Assembly (NCBI GenBank): GCA_023078685.1
Contig: JALGAS010000011.1
Span: 620,001 to 684,000, forward strand
From: Neopestalotiopsis rosae
Lineage: Eukaryota > Ascomycota > Sordariomycetes > Amphisphaeriales > Sporocadaceae
DNA: 64,000 bases
Direction: 5' to 3'
Under the pieces are notes generated by a model, which worked only from the letters and a program-made list of their open reading frames with translations, was not told the DNA's origin and did not search any database. Shown here piece by piece: positions 12,355 through 23,413 of this stretch. The stretch's first letter is position 1. The number at the start of each line of letters is the position of its first letter. The position numbers and the translations under genes are program-made.

Positions 12355-14322
12355 TTACAGCTCATCTCGTCCACGCGTGCCAGGCTCAACCGCCTCCTCA
12401 CAGGCAGAGGGTGTGCCCACCTCCATCTTGTAAACACACTTTTCTTGTTCAGATACCCTCCAAAGCTCCTCAGTTTCGGCGCAGCCCAGCCAGACATCGG
12501 TACGGCGGTTCGGGCCGTTCCAGCAGTGCTGGCCGTTCTCATATCTCAAGACGACACGCTTGCCTCTACCCAGGCCCTTGCCATCGTGTCTGTCCTCCTC
12601 GTCGCTCTCCTCAGTGTCAATGCGCTCAAAGTTGCCCATATTGGTAGAGCCACCTCCCTTCTTGGACTTTTGCGAAGTCTTGCCCATCCAGCAGAGTTCA
12701 TATGTGTACTCTCCGCTGTCAGTGCTAACGCACTTGTCTTTGAGGTATCGGAAGATATCATCGCGGCCGTAGTCCTTGTCCAGGTCCTTCTTCTTGTCAT
12801 CAGCCTCACGCTGCTTTCCCTTGATGTCGGATTCGACGGATTGGTAAGCCTCGCGAGCAGCAGCAACCAGACGCGATTCACCCTTTCCTGCGGGGCTGTC
12901 GGCAAGCATTCCATTTTCGATAAGCCAGATACGCAAGAAGTTGATCTTGTCATGGACAAAGTCCCGGACAGGGCCAGGCAGATAGGCTTCTAGATTGTAG
13001 ACTGTATCATAGTCAGTTATTAGAACTCTCGGTAGTTGGTGGAAACAGGAGCAGCGGTGAATCGGGGAAATTAACTTACGGATATCGGTGTCTGTAACCT
13101 CGACATCGTCGTACTCGGCCCAGTTGATGCCATTACTTTCGCTGTCCTCCTCGAGAACCTCGGTGACGTCATCCTCGGCCTCGTCCGCCTTGTCAACCAC
13201 CTTGGCAGCATAGTCTTCGAATGCTCTGACGGCCTTCTTGACACCCTCATCGTTAAAGTTGGGGTTATACTCTTCCTTGAAGGCGGCCAAAATACCCTCC
13301 AGCTCGGCAACCTTGACCTTCAACTCGTCTCGTTGGTTGATGACAAGGCCAAGAGCATCGCGAAGCTCGTTGATTCTGCCCCGAGCCAGCACAACCAATT
13401 GGCCCAGCTTTCCAGTTCCGGCGTCCTTGACAACCTTGCCACGTTCGCTGCGCTCAACCTCATCATACTTCTTCTTCAAGTCGTCTCTCTTGTGCTCCAG
13501 CTCCTTGATCTCAGTGGTAAGCTTTTCAATCTTGGCCTCGACCTGCCGCCTGAGCTCCTTGGACTCCTTGGCCATGGTGCGGCGCTTCTTGTTGGCCTTT
13601 TCGAGGTTATCTGTGCGCTCCTTCTCAACCCGACGCCACTCCTTGCCAATCTCTGCACATCGGTTCTGGCACTTGACGCCTCCAATCTTCTTGTACTCTT
13701 CGCTACCATCGCAGCACAAATCGTAGTCGCAGACGCCATCGTTGACGAACATGAATGGCACATAGGCGCCAACGTGACCCTCATTAGCACACCAGAAACC
13801 GGGTAGTGCATTGGTGGTGTTGGTGGAGCCTGAGAGGGAGGCGGGCAGCGGCTGAGAGGGTGAGAGGTGGTCGAGGTATGCACAAGCGGCCGTGCCGGGC
13901 TCGTCCGAACCGTCTGGACAGTCGCAAGTGTTGTCGTTTACGCGAGACTTTGCAATTGTGATCGAGGGATGCCCAATGCAGGTGAACTTGTCCAGTTCGT
14001 AGAATCGGGCAACTGTATGGCCCAGGTGATTAGCGCGGTAGATCAAGTAAATCAGCAAGGCCGAGCGAGGGTTTGGAGGTTTAGAGCAGTAGCGGGCATG
14101 TTGAAGAATGCCATTCCAGCTTCAGCTGTCGCCATTGTATCAATGTTATCTGGCTGGTGCATGGGAGTAGAGCGATGGCGGTGATGACAATGTCTAGGTA
14201 GGTGAACCCAGAGGGTGCCACTTACACTCGGGACCAACGCCCCTTGGGACTGAACCAGCAGCCACGAGCCCGCTGTTGACAGCAGCAGTGCCCAGAAGCA
14301 CCAAAGCCTGTGCTTGCTTCAT
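12355..14322 (-). CDS. Glucosidase II beta subunit (PRKCSH-like), 3 exons
   Basis: Exons 14322-14226, 14012-13080 and 13001-12355 give 558 aa. The first exon encodes a signal peptide (hydrophobic ALVLLGTAAVNSGLVAA) followed by RGVGPE. Splicing the 213-nt intron gives GVGPEFARFY, the family start. Next come two LDL-receptor-class-A-like Cys modules (DNTCDCPDGSDEPG and DGVCDYDLCCDGSEE), a long coiled coil (about residues 150-300), an acidic stretch, and a C-terminal MRH (mannose-6-phosphate receptor homology) lectin domain with CWNG and GC motifs. The protein ends in RDEL, a plausible ER-retrieval signal. It is the regulatory partner of the glucosidase II catalytic alpha subunit, which trims glucose from N-glycans in calnexin-cycle quality control. 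The alpha subunit is not in this window. Confidence 0.96.
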
Positions 14323-16104
14323 TTTCTTTATCGTGTGAGTGCAACCTCAATCGTGGTCGACGATGGAAAGAGGTTTGTGGTGTTGAAACCCCGAGGTCGA
14401 GCAGTGAGCTGGCAATTGAACACGAAACACACAACCTAGCCCCGGACGGCTAACTAGGGAAGCTCCCCCAGACTTGGCGGGTCCGACCCCGAGCCAAGCA
14501 ACCAAGCTCCAGCACTCAGACTCAGAGGCTGCACCTCCTTTGGGGAGCTTTTGGAAGCTTCAGTCTCAAAAGTGCTGCACATTCATACACCCTTCTAACC
14601 TTGGGCACTCTGCAAGTAGATTCTCATGTCGCATTATGCAGGGTACCTGTACTGCAGCTTCAGATAAGGCCAGGGGTTTTTCAACCTTTCAATATCTAGG
14701 TACTTTTATGGCACATTAGCTCACTCCAGATTTGAGCCACATTGATAATTGATGTCCTTGTCAATATTGCTATTAGACTTCACAACTTGGTAACATAATC
14801 GATACATGGTCAATTATCCCTTTATACAAGAGTGTTCGCCATTATTCTCTATAACATCCATCCAGACTAAGCGTTTTGTATTGTTTTGTTTTGCTCCTGC
14901 CTGCGTTGCAGAACATGAATCACTTAAATATTAGTTGGGCTGAAGCTGCTTTGATACTGCCAAGACCGACGAGGTGATCATGAGCAGCAAAGGAAATATG
15001 TCTCTGCCACAACGTTTTACTTGCCACAGGTGCTTATCATCTTACAATTCTTTGAAAGCTATGACGCGGGACGAGGACTATTACGTTTATCTGATGTTTT
15101 GCTGAGGCAGAGGATCAATGGTCTACGATAAGCACAGGTCGGTTCAATGCGTCCCTAGTACTAATTGACAAGACGTAACCTTTTGTCAAATAAACTGAGG
15201 AAGACTATAGGGGGGAAATAAGAAAGTGAAGCAATGAAGACTCATTCAGTTTCATATTTCTTACAATCAATCAGGCTACTTTCCGATGATTCAAGTTGGG
15301 GTTGGCAAGCGGCCAATCACTACAAACAGGGGGCACCCCATCATACGATTTCGTCGCCCACCTCTTTTCTACTTGGAATATATTTTATAATACTTGACAA
15401 ATCAAGCACATACGACCATAGGTACTAGAGAACTCGGCATCCCGTCCGCTCTGCCCTAGATAAACTAGTAACCGCTGGATTAGTACTCAGATCGGTGACG
15501 GCTGGGGAATCCCCGGTGTTGTATGTTTTTGCATTTTTGCATTTTTGGAATACGCAAAATACTGGCCACCGAGGATTTCTCCTCCGAACCCTTGAGATCA
15601 ATAATATTCGCCGTTCGCCAATCTAGGCGTCGTCGCATTTCATGTCATTGGGAGATAAGAATTCGCTCGGTGCATTCCAGACTCTCCAGCAATAAACAGT
15701 ACGGCAGGGGAAATAGTTATTATGCGATGCCTCGAAGTATACATTATGAAAACGAGGACTCCGAAGCGGACCGATGGTGAGTTCATTGCATATTGCCACG
15801 AGACTCACTGAAATCCCAGAATGATTAACTGAAGCTTCACTTCGTTCACTCAATCTCTTCCAGCTAGTGCTGCAATCGATGACTGTTTGCTGGAGGGATC
15901 TGTCGAAAGAACAATCTCCTCATTATAAACATGCCCAAGTCGCTAGAAGGACGGCCTCAATCCAGCATCGCCCCAGTCAAAACAAACGTCCGCTGAACTC
16001 GTCGCCCAACTCGATATATTACTAATTGCTGAAATACACAGCGCTTGAAGCTGCGGAGAAACAAAGCTATTGTGAATTGACATAAGCCTCATGAGTTTTA
16101 TCGT
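14323..16104. other. Gene-poor intergenic region
   Basis: This holds the promoter of glucosidase II beta and then about 1.5 kb with no supportable gene. Short open frames (15234-15428, 15523-15780) show no domain, signal or splice support. Confidence 0.55.
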
Positions 16105-16188
16105 GGTCGAGTGGTGTAGTGGTTATCACGCTTGTCTCACAACAAAGATGTTCACAAGAGGTCCCCAGTTCGAGCCTGGGTTCGATCA
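16105..16188 (+). tRNA. tRNA-Val (anticodon CAC) with 11-nt intron
   Basis: A cloverleaf can be drawn by hand. The acceptor strands GGTCGAG and TTCGATC pair (with wobbles), with discriminator A at 16188. The D arm contains TGGTGTAGTGGTTATCAC, and the anticodon stem is CTTGT/ACAAG. The loop is CTCACA plus C, reading anticodon CAC, and an 11-nt intron (16141-16151) sits after position 37, the usual place in nuclear tRNA genes. The T arm carries GTTCGAG as CCCAG-TTCGAGC-CTGGG. A T-rich run just downstream (16189-16201) fits RNA polymerase III termination. Confidence 0.9.
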
Positions 16189-17896
16189 TTTTTGCTTCTT
16201 GATATAAAATCGCAATTTTTTATCTTGTACCCAGCATCATATATAATATTTTTTTGCATTATCAAATATGAATGGACGTTGTGCTGTGTTCCTGAATTAT
16301 CATATATGCGTGGCAATTTAATTAACGACGAGAGCCGTGTTAATAATGTCAATTGTCCAGTCCACTCTCTGGTAAGAATCTATTAATATGGGATGAGCCT
16401 ATTGTATTACGAGTCAGAGAATATGGAAAATGGCAGTATCTATCAATCCTTTATATTTGCTCTTTTAGCAGTTCTTCCTAGGATAGAAGAGTGACTCTAT
16501 CTATAGATACGTAGTTACAGGAAGCTCAATCAGGACTATTTATATAACAGTGTATTAAGAGCTAAGTGCACATGTTATTTGTAATAACAATTTCACTACA
16601 ACGAAAATACTGCTGATCAGTTTCATATATGACCTGAGATAACAAGCGAAGTTTAAAATAATGATCGGTGTAATGGAGAAACTTAACATGCTTCCCCATT
16701 TCATCTGGTAGTTATTAGATGTAATGTTATAATACGATTTGCCAAAGATATTTCGGACCGTCACGTCCTCGTACATATCAAATCAGGCCAATTCATGGCA
16801 GTTGTCACACGGCATATTACTTGTATACTATTGTGGCTGACCAAGGACATGATAGGCGATCGGTCAACCCGTACTTGTGGCTGTGAGTCGGTATCCATTT
16901 TCGGAAGGCAGCACGAGGTTAGCATGACCTGATTCGCTGATCAGCGGGCCTCCGGAATACATTGTTATATACCCGGGCCTTTCGCAATGCGCGCTTGGCT
17001 CGTACTGTGTATGCCATCGTCAACAAGGGGTCCCTTGAACGGAATCTCCGCTTGCCCTGCATGGCACATGCTGCAGGTAGCAGCAATGCAGAGCTGACGG
17101 AAACGCTAACAAGAAAGTTTCTGGAAGCGTGGATCGTCAATATTTGATAATAGGGCTCAATAAGACTTGATCGCGTGACTTGGCTCGGGTCCATGAAGTA
17201 GTTATGACATTCACTGGTAACATACGATCATCTTTTACTCTAAAGTTCGGTGTCTTGAAAAAGAGTGCTTCATCTGTCCCAAGAGCTACGTGTGAATCAA
17301 ACCCGTCACAGGATCAGAGTGACATATTGATCTTCTCCACTCACTGGAAGAATCCCTTGGGTGCCAGAAATGAGAAATCGATGGACGATCATCGGCCCTC
17401 CAATGACACGAGAAGGATCGAAGATGTCATATAAGCATCGACTATACGCCAAGGCCGCTGAAAAGCCGAGTGGTCAAATGCTTTGAGGAGAAAAAGACTG
17501 GGAAGGAAACGTAAATCTGTCTTGGCAGAACAGAGTTTTTGCCACGGCGAGCTGATGAGCATCCAGGTCGTCCAAGTGGCGGCTCCTTCATTGACCAGAC
17601 ATCCAAACATATCAATGAACACGACCACCACATGCTTTCGTGGCTATTGCATGGCTAGATACTCGAATTTGGTCGCAAAACAGCCAGCCAGTATTAGGCA
17701 TGAGAACAAAATTCCGCTCGGAGTGGATGAGGTCCAGGCGACCGATGAGAACCGGCGGCGTCTTTGCCCAGACCCGGTGGCTTGGGTCAGGCCGTTGCGT
17801 TCTCCAGTGTTATTGAATAGTGCATATAGTATTTGGAAACCGAGCTCGACGGGAGCTGTGGCCAATAGGGAGCCGCGGTTTCATGGATAGTAAAAA

Positions 17897-17902
17897 CACG
17901 TG
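17897..17902. promoter_or_regulatory. CACGTG E-box, distal, upstream of phosphate symporter
   Basis: A palindromic CACGTG lies 969 bp upstream of the symporter ATG. In Neurospora the bHLH activator NUC-1 (yeast Pho4 counterpart) acts through CACGTG boxes on phosphate-repressible genes. Assignment to this gene is inferred from position. Confidence 0.4.
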
Positions 17903-18194
17903 CGGCAATCGAGTGCTGTAATTGTGTGCCATTGTGTTGGGTGGGCGGGCGTCTTACATTAGTAGCCTTCTTTCTAGTTGTTCTGGTGGTTCCATGCATA
18001 CATTGCAAGATGGAGAGGGATGCCGAATGAGAGCGAGAGAAGTGTGGAAAAACTCGGTTGCACGGACGTGAGGCCATGGGCTTATGGCTGGTAGGTCCAG
18101 TGAGCATGCATTTGACATGGTTCTGACGATTGACTTACACGCAAACTCTCAGGGTCTTGGCGGGAGATCGTCCATATAGACCATAAAGACCACC

Positions 18195-18202
18195 CACGTG
18201 GG
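18195..18202. promoter_or_regulatory. CACGTGGG box, Pho4/NUC-1-type site
   Basis: CACGTGGG, the high-affinity form of the yeast Pho4 site, lies about 670 bp upstream of the symporter ATG and 293 bp from the other CACGTG. It is a likely site for phosphate-starvation induction. No binding evidence exists here beyond the sequence match. Confidence 0.5.
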
Positions 18203-18870
18203 GTGTTGGCGCGCTCTCATTCGAGAGTCCGGGGAAATCCTCACGCTGCAGCCAAGCCCCGCTAAGAGCCTCATCCGCGCCGCCATGGCAGAGGCCTGCT
18301 CCGGTCCGTACCCATCCCAAGCCATCTTCGCGGATATAAACACCCTTTCGAGACCTGCCAAGAATGAATATCTCGGTAGCGGCTTCAGCTTCGCAAATTC
18401 TAGGAAGTTCGAGGCCACGCAGACGACGGTGCAGACGGGCGTCGACTGCGTTTGCCCGTTGCCATTTGATTCTTGGCGGTGCTGGCGAATCACACATCGC
18501 AATGCCGCAACGCGCAGGCGCAGGATAGGGTGGCACAACCGTATCGCTGCTTGGGTTGGCCCATATCGTGGATCAATCTAGTCAATGTCTCCCAGTTCTA
18601 TACGCCATCCTCGGACGTCGGTGTCCCATCCAGGTAAGTGTGGGATGTTGCAAGAAGGCCAAGACTCGAAAAGACAGACGGCCAAGACATAATGGAGGCA
18701 TTCCTTGCGTGGTACTGCAGCGCCGAGCCAAGAGGAAAGAGTTCAGATAAAAGCTCTCCATCTCGCTCTTCTTGTCAGTCTGCTTGAACTCTGGGCGTCA
18801 GCAATTCAAACCAGCAAGACACACCACTGTACTGCGGATAAGCCAGCTCGCCGGCAATTTCTTAATCAAA

Positions 18871-20865
18871 ATGGCGCTCGAACAGTACACTTATGTGTTC
18901 GTTATCGGCACGTTGTTTGCCATGCTTGATGCATACAACAACGGTGCAAGTAAGTAGTGACCTCTTCTAGATTTCCATGTTCCCGAGGACTCGACGCTCC
19001 CGGCCGCGCTCGTCCGATGAGAAATGCTGGCACGATAACCAGATACCTGATCAAGAGACTAATAAAACTCTATAGACGATGTTGCCAACGCTTGGGCTAC
19101 CAGTGTCTCTTCAAGATCCATCTCTTACAGGCAAGCCATGGTCCTAGGTACCATTTTCGAACTCCTTGGTGCCATCCTAGTCGGTGCTCGTACTGCCGAT
19201 ACGATCAAGAACAACATCATTCCCAACGAGGCCTTCCGCGGTGATGCTGGTGTCCAGATGCTTGCATTCACCTGTGCTCTGGCTGCTGCTTCCACCTGGG
19301 TCATGTGGTGCACACGCCACTCTGCTCACGTTTCTTCGACATACTCGCTGATCTCGGCCGTTGCTGGTGTCGGTGTCGCCACCGTCGGTGCCAGCCAGGT
19401 TCAGTGGGGATGGTATGGCGGAAAGGGTCTCGGTGCCATTTTCGCCGGTCTCTTCATGGCTCCGGCCATTTCTGCCGGCTTTGCTGCCACCATTTTCATG
19501 CTCATCAAGGTCGTTGTGCACATGCGCAAGAACCCCGTGCCCTGGTCCGTCTGGGCTTCGCCGTTCTTCTTCCTGATTGCCGGCACCATCTGCACCCTGT
19601 CCATTGTCTACAAGGGATCTCCCAACCTCGGTCTCAACAAGAAGCCCTCTTGGTACATTGCCGCCGTTGTCGTGGGCGTCGGTGCTGGACTCTTTATCCT
19701 CTCGGCCATTTTCTTCGTCCCTTACGTCTACGCAAAGGTCATCAACAAGGACCACAGCGTCAAGTGGTGGATGTTCATCTACGGCCCTGCTCTCTTCAAG
19801 CGCCCCGTTGTCGAGGGTGCTGAGCAGGCCAAGGTTCCCAACTACGCCGTCGTTCAGGAAGATGAGGAGCACCACAGCTCTGCCCACTCTGACAAGTCCT
19901 TTACCGAATCTGCCGACGGTGTTGTGGCCAACAGCGAATCTACCGAGGACAACGAGAAGAAGCTTGTCCAGACCGAGGCCAAGCAGCTTACCTACAAGGA
20001 GCTGGCTGAGGCTGGCGAGCGCAGGCACAAGGCCAAGCTCTTGAAGAAGAAGGGCCCCATGGGCTGGGCCATGCGCACTCTCCGTGATACACCCATGGGC
20101 CCTGGTGAGATTTACGAGCTCTCCAACATCAAGATCATGATGAAGCGCATTCCCGCCATGATCGTCGCCGGTGGTCTCTACGGTTTCTACTATGACATCC
20201 ACACTGCTCAGACCGGTGTCGAGGGAACTCCCGAGGGTGCCCGCATGCAGAGAGTCTACTCCTACGCCGAGAAGTACCCCAACGAGGTCGAGCACTCCTT
20301 CTCCTTCATCCAGATCATCACTGCCTGCACTGCCTCGTTTGCTCACGGCGCCAACGATATCGGTAACTCTGTCGGTCCCTGGGCCGTCATCTACTCTGCC
20401 TGGTCCACCGGCAGCGCTGCTGCTTCCAAGGCCGCCGTCCCCGTCTGGCAACTGGCTGTGCTTGCCATCATGATCTCGCTGGGTCTGATCACTTATGGCT
20501 ACAACATCATGAAGGGTAAGCCATCACTCTCTACGCATCGTTTACTGTTTAACTGTTTACTGACTCCATCTCTAGTTATGGGCAACAAGCTCACCTACCA
20601 CTCTCCCTCGCGTGGCTCGTCCATGGAGATGGGTGCTGCCATCACCGTCTTGATCTTTTCTCAGTTCTCGCTTCCCGTGTCGACTTCCATGTGCATTACG
20701 GGAGCGACCGTCGGCGTCGGTCTGTGCAACGGTCACATCAGGGCTGTCAACTGGCAGCGTGTTGGTCTCTTGGTCCTGTCCTGGATCATGACCATTCCCA
20801 TTGCCGGTACCCTCGGAGGTGTCCTGATGGGTCTCTTCCTCAATGCTCCTCACTTCTCCTCTTAA
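18871..20865 (+). CDS. pho-4: Na+/phosphate symporter, PiT family (Pho-4/Pho89-like), 3 exons
   Basis: Exons 18871-18949, 19076-20515 and 20576-20865 give 602 aa. Introns are 126 and 60 nt with GTAAG donors and TATAG/TCTAG acceptors. The first splice restores the PiT signature NNGANDVANAWATSVSSR (here GAS is read as GA-N after splicing), and the second restores IMKVMGNKLTYHSPSRG. The second PiT repeat shows FAHGANDIGNSVGPWA. The protein has two halves of hydrophobic helices separated by a long hydrophilic, charged loop (about residues 255-350), as in fungal members. It is predicted to import inorganic phosphate with sodium at the plasma membrane. Two CACGTG sites upstream fit induction by phosphate starvation. 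It is convergent with the small gene at 21122. Confidence 0.96.
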
Positions 20866-21121
20866 AGGAGCTGATGGAGCCGAGGTGGCCGTGTTTCCTA
20901 ATGAATGTATCGATACCCGAACGACAAATATGATATGCCATAGATTATATACTCCGATAGTAACATTTCAAAAGTCTTGCTTATTTCACGTTGACTGTTC
21001 CCGAGTTATTGAAAGTCTCGACAATTACATCTCCTCATTGATGCTTGGTGGGTTTCATGCTGGGATTGTAGACTACGTAACCATTCTGATTCACGACACC
21101 CGATAACCCTCGACTGGCTTG

Positions 21122-21406
21122 TTATTCCGCGCCTGTTTCTGACCCTATCATATCTGACATATTTTCGTCTCGTTCCTCTTCGCCTTCCAACCTAAATAGC
21201 TTGGTTCCCATTGTCCTCGTCGGCATGTTGCTCGTGGTTCTTGAAGGCTTCTCTTTCGATGTCTCACCCTTGCCGCTGCTTCCGCCTCGGACGGTGAAGA
21301 AAGTCTGAGCAAATGCTACAACTGTGGATATTGCTGTTAAAGGTTGTGCAGGCGCAGTTGCAACCTTGCCATCCTGAGTGAGCCGAGGCGTCTTTTTCTG
21401 TACCAT
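21122..21406 (-). CDS. Small hypothetical protein, possibly selenoprotein-K-like
   Basis: A single exon of 94 aa with the ATG at 21406 (MVQKKTPRL). It has a short hydrophobic stretch (AISTVVAFAQTFFTV), then Gly/Ser/Lys-rich sequence, a PTRTMGTKLFRL motif and an acidic tail. The layout of GKV, one membrane-like helix, a basic Gly-rich region and a RxMG segment loosely recalls SelK/SelG-type ER membrane proteins, which in fungi lack selenocysteine. That comparison is by eye and weak. The frame stays open upstream to 21526, but the extra N-terminus looks like leader sequence. It could also be a chance open frame. Confidence 0.4.
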   Translation of the reverse strand: MVQKKTPRLTQDGKVATAPAQPLTAISTVVAFAQTFFTVRGGSSGKGETSKEKPSRTTSNMPTRTMGTKLFRLEGEEERDENMSDMIGSETGAE

Positions 21407-21964
21407 GACTGCGAACCTAGCCAGAGGTTTTATCCTGATGGTTTCAAGTGTCCAACGCTCTATGTTTATTATCGAGGGATTGTTACTGTACTTGAACATA
21501 TTCTTGTTGATGAGGAAAGCCAACACCGAATCGGAATGGGACTTTAAATATTATTCTTGTCCGCAAATGTGAATCAATGACAATCAAGTCTCTTCACAAA
21601 TCAGCTGCCCTCACGGAGACCGCAATGCACTTGAGAAAAAAAAAAAGAGGGTAGATGGTCACTCAAAGATGCATTTCCTGATTCACGAATGCCTCCTGGG
21701 TGGCTTGAATTCATTTCTTGTTAAAATGCAACCATAATGACTTCCTGGCCCTGATTGTCTCGGCCGAACTCCTTACAACTCCAATGTTTCTTGATGCGCG
21801 TTTTGCTTGTAACCACAAGCGGTGTACGTTGCCGCCTCTCTGACTTGGGCGCAAAGAGACCATTTCTGATGAGATCAGGTTCGAATATTCTCAATTTCCA
21901 CCGACGACGAAAATTGGGTCATTCTGCGGGACCACCAAGTCTGCCAAACTGAACCCATGATCGC
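21407..21964. other. Intergenic region
   Basis: No gene is seen. A 12-base A run (about 21635-21647) and short plus-strand open frames without features are present. It probably contains the promoter of the small gene at 21122 and the 3' UTR of the gene at 21965. Confidence 0.5.
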
Positions 21965-22392
21965 TTAAAAGTCGTTGGGCCAGCACTTCTCCTTGGGCCA
22001 GAGCTTGGCATCGTGGGTGCCAGCGTGCACCTCGAGCTGGATCTTGTTGGTGTTGACAATCTCCTTGCGGCAGTTTTGGCACTGAATCGACCGGGTTAGT
22101 CACGTGCATGCGATATACCCGTCAAGGGCTTTTGTTTTTTTCTCCAAGTCAAGCCTTACGATGGACGTGGGCTTGGGAGCCTTGACCGGAAGACCGTTTG
22201 CCTTGACGGCGGTGCGAGTACCGGCCTTGTCGGCGGCCTTCTGCTCACGGGCTCTCTAGTGGCGAGTTGTAAGGTCAGTAAAACTGATGTGTGTGCATGT
22301 ATGCGTTTGTTGCAAGCAGGTCACAATTGCATTGATCCTACTGCACGGGATTGCGTTTTATCACATACTCTATCCTTCTTGCTGATGGGCAT
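21965..22392 (-). CDS. Small conserved-looking CxxC protein, 78 aa, 3 exons
   Basis: Exons 22392-22369, 22255-22160 and 22081-21965 give 237 nt. The protein begins MPISKKDRRAREQKAADKAG, continues with a basic linker, then CQNCRKEI, HAGTH and a C-terminal KLWPKEKCWPNDF. The first exon is only 8 codons. Introns are 113 nt (GTATGT..CTAG) and 78 nt (GTAAGG..TTCAG, with a CTAAC branch site). The charged N-terminus and CxxC..H..C pattern recall the small 4F5/At2g23090-like zinc-binding proteins, where the Cys and His would bind one zinc; this is a resemblance, not proof. Function unknown. The continuous frame over three exons with good splice sites supports a real gene. Confidence 0.8.
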
Positions 22393-23309
22393 GATGATGA
22401 TCTGTGGAGGAAACTCTGGATACTTGAGTTGCTGTCGAGTCAAAGGTTCGGTCAGGAGTTTAAAAAAAAATTTGGAAGGAAGGGGAAAAAAAGCAAGAGA
22501 GAAAAAATCGGTCGGAGCTCTGGCGCTCCAAGTAAGAAACTTCCCAATTGGGCTAGTACGTCGCTGCCAGAATGGAAAATGAATAAATATGTGATCTGAT
22601 TGTTACTGCACATGGACGTTGATGATTGCTAATGTGTACAATCTGTGGTAAAGGATATGCTTAATGTGAATCATTATGATTTGATCGAATTGGGCTTGAC
22701 TCTTCTGAAGATAGGCAATTATTAGGAGACCAGATACAAAGACTCTCTGAGGGGCTGTCAACTACTTAATATCTATCGCGGTTGATTTCAGGCTCGTACG
22801 AGGACAATCAAAGGATATCTTTCGAGACGGTATATGAATCAGACAAAACGGGTCAGTTCTCAGCGTTAAACGACTTGAAAGCTTTCCAATCCTCTTGCTA
22901 ATCTGTTCTCGTCATTAAGCCTCTCAAGGTATGCAATCCCCGTAGTACACACACACACTGACGAGAAATGCTTACTGACAACAGATGCGGGGCAAGCAAA
23001 AGAACCCCGCGCTTCTTATCACTTTGGGCAAAGAGATTCAAAGTACGCCAAAAGGCAAGTGGGAAAAGACGGACAAGAAGCAATTGCCCAGTCCAACATG
23101 TCTTGATGATCAACGAAAGCCCGGATTGTAAGAGACATCATTCATGTTAGGTCGCCCAAAAGTTTCAATTATAGGTAAGATGGATACATGGCCATAAATT
23201 AAAGGCAACCACGGCACGGATTGCACCAAAGCAAAACGAGAGATTGCCCCGCACAGATGAATCGACTATCCGAAAAAAATCCAAAAAGAACAGACATTTC
23301 TGCTGGACT
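22393..23309. other. Intergenic region
   Basis: Contains the promoter side of the 78-aa gene and purine-rich runs of A and G at about 22460-22510. No further gene is supportable. Confidence 0.5.
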
Positions 23310-23413
23310 TGACGTTGCCCGGAATCGAACCGGGGTCTTCACGGAGGTGTTCCGTGGTTGCAGGTGAGTGCTCACACCACAACGTGATGTACTGACCACT
23401 ATACTACAACATC
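23310..23413 (-). tRNA. tRNA-His (anticodon GTG) with 32-nt intron
   Basis: On the minus strand the acceptor strands GATGTTG and CAACGTC pair, with discriminator A at 23310. The D arm includes TAGTATAGTGGTCAGTA. The anticodon stem is TCACG/CGTGA with loop TTGTGG plus C, giving anticodon GTG. A 32-nt intron follows position 37. The T arm is CCCGG-TTCGATT-CCGGG. The 104-nt gene minus the intron leaves 72 nt. The intron CCACGG can pair with the 3' anticodon strand CCGTG, as expected for a precursor fold. The extra 5' G of mature tRNA-His is normally added after transcription; a G is in fact present at that place (23414). Confidence 0.9.

Larger units (their letters stand above)
16189..18870. other. 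AT-rich then mixed intergenic region upstream of the phosphate symporter
   Basis: About 16190-16800 is strongly AT-rich with many TATATA-like runs. It may be decayed repeat DNA, but no element ends can be defined. From about 17150 base composition returns to normal. Overlapping open frames on both strands at 17483-17890 and 18135-18581 lack domains and are not called. The proximal part should hold the symporter promoter. Confidence 0.5.

Noticed and set aside
18135..18581. Overlapping open frames of 127-133 codons on three frames
   Set aside because: All overlap one another, have no domains or splice support, and lie in a promoter region with a CACGTGGG site.
19177..20451. 424-codon minus-strand open frame, rich in Gly, Asp and Val
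   Set aside because: It is the complement of the phosphate symporter coding exon, whose codon bias keeps the reverse frame open.
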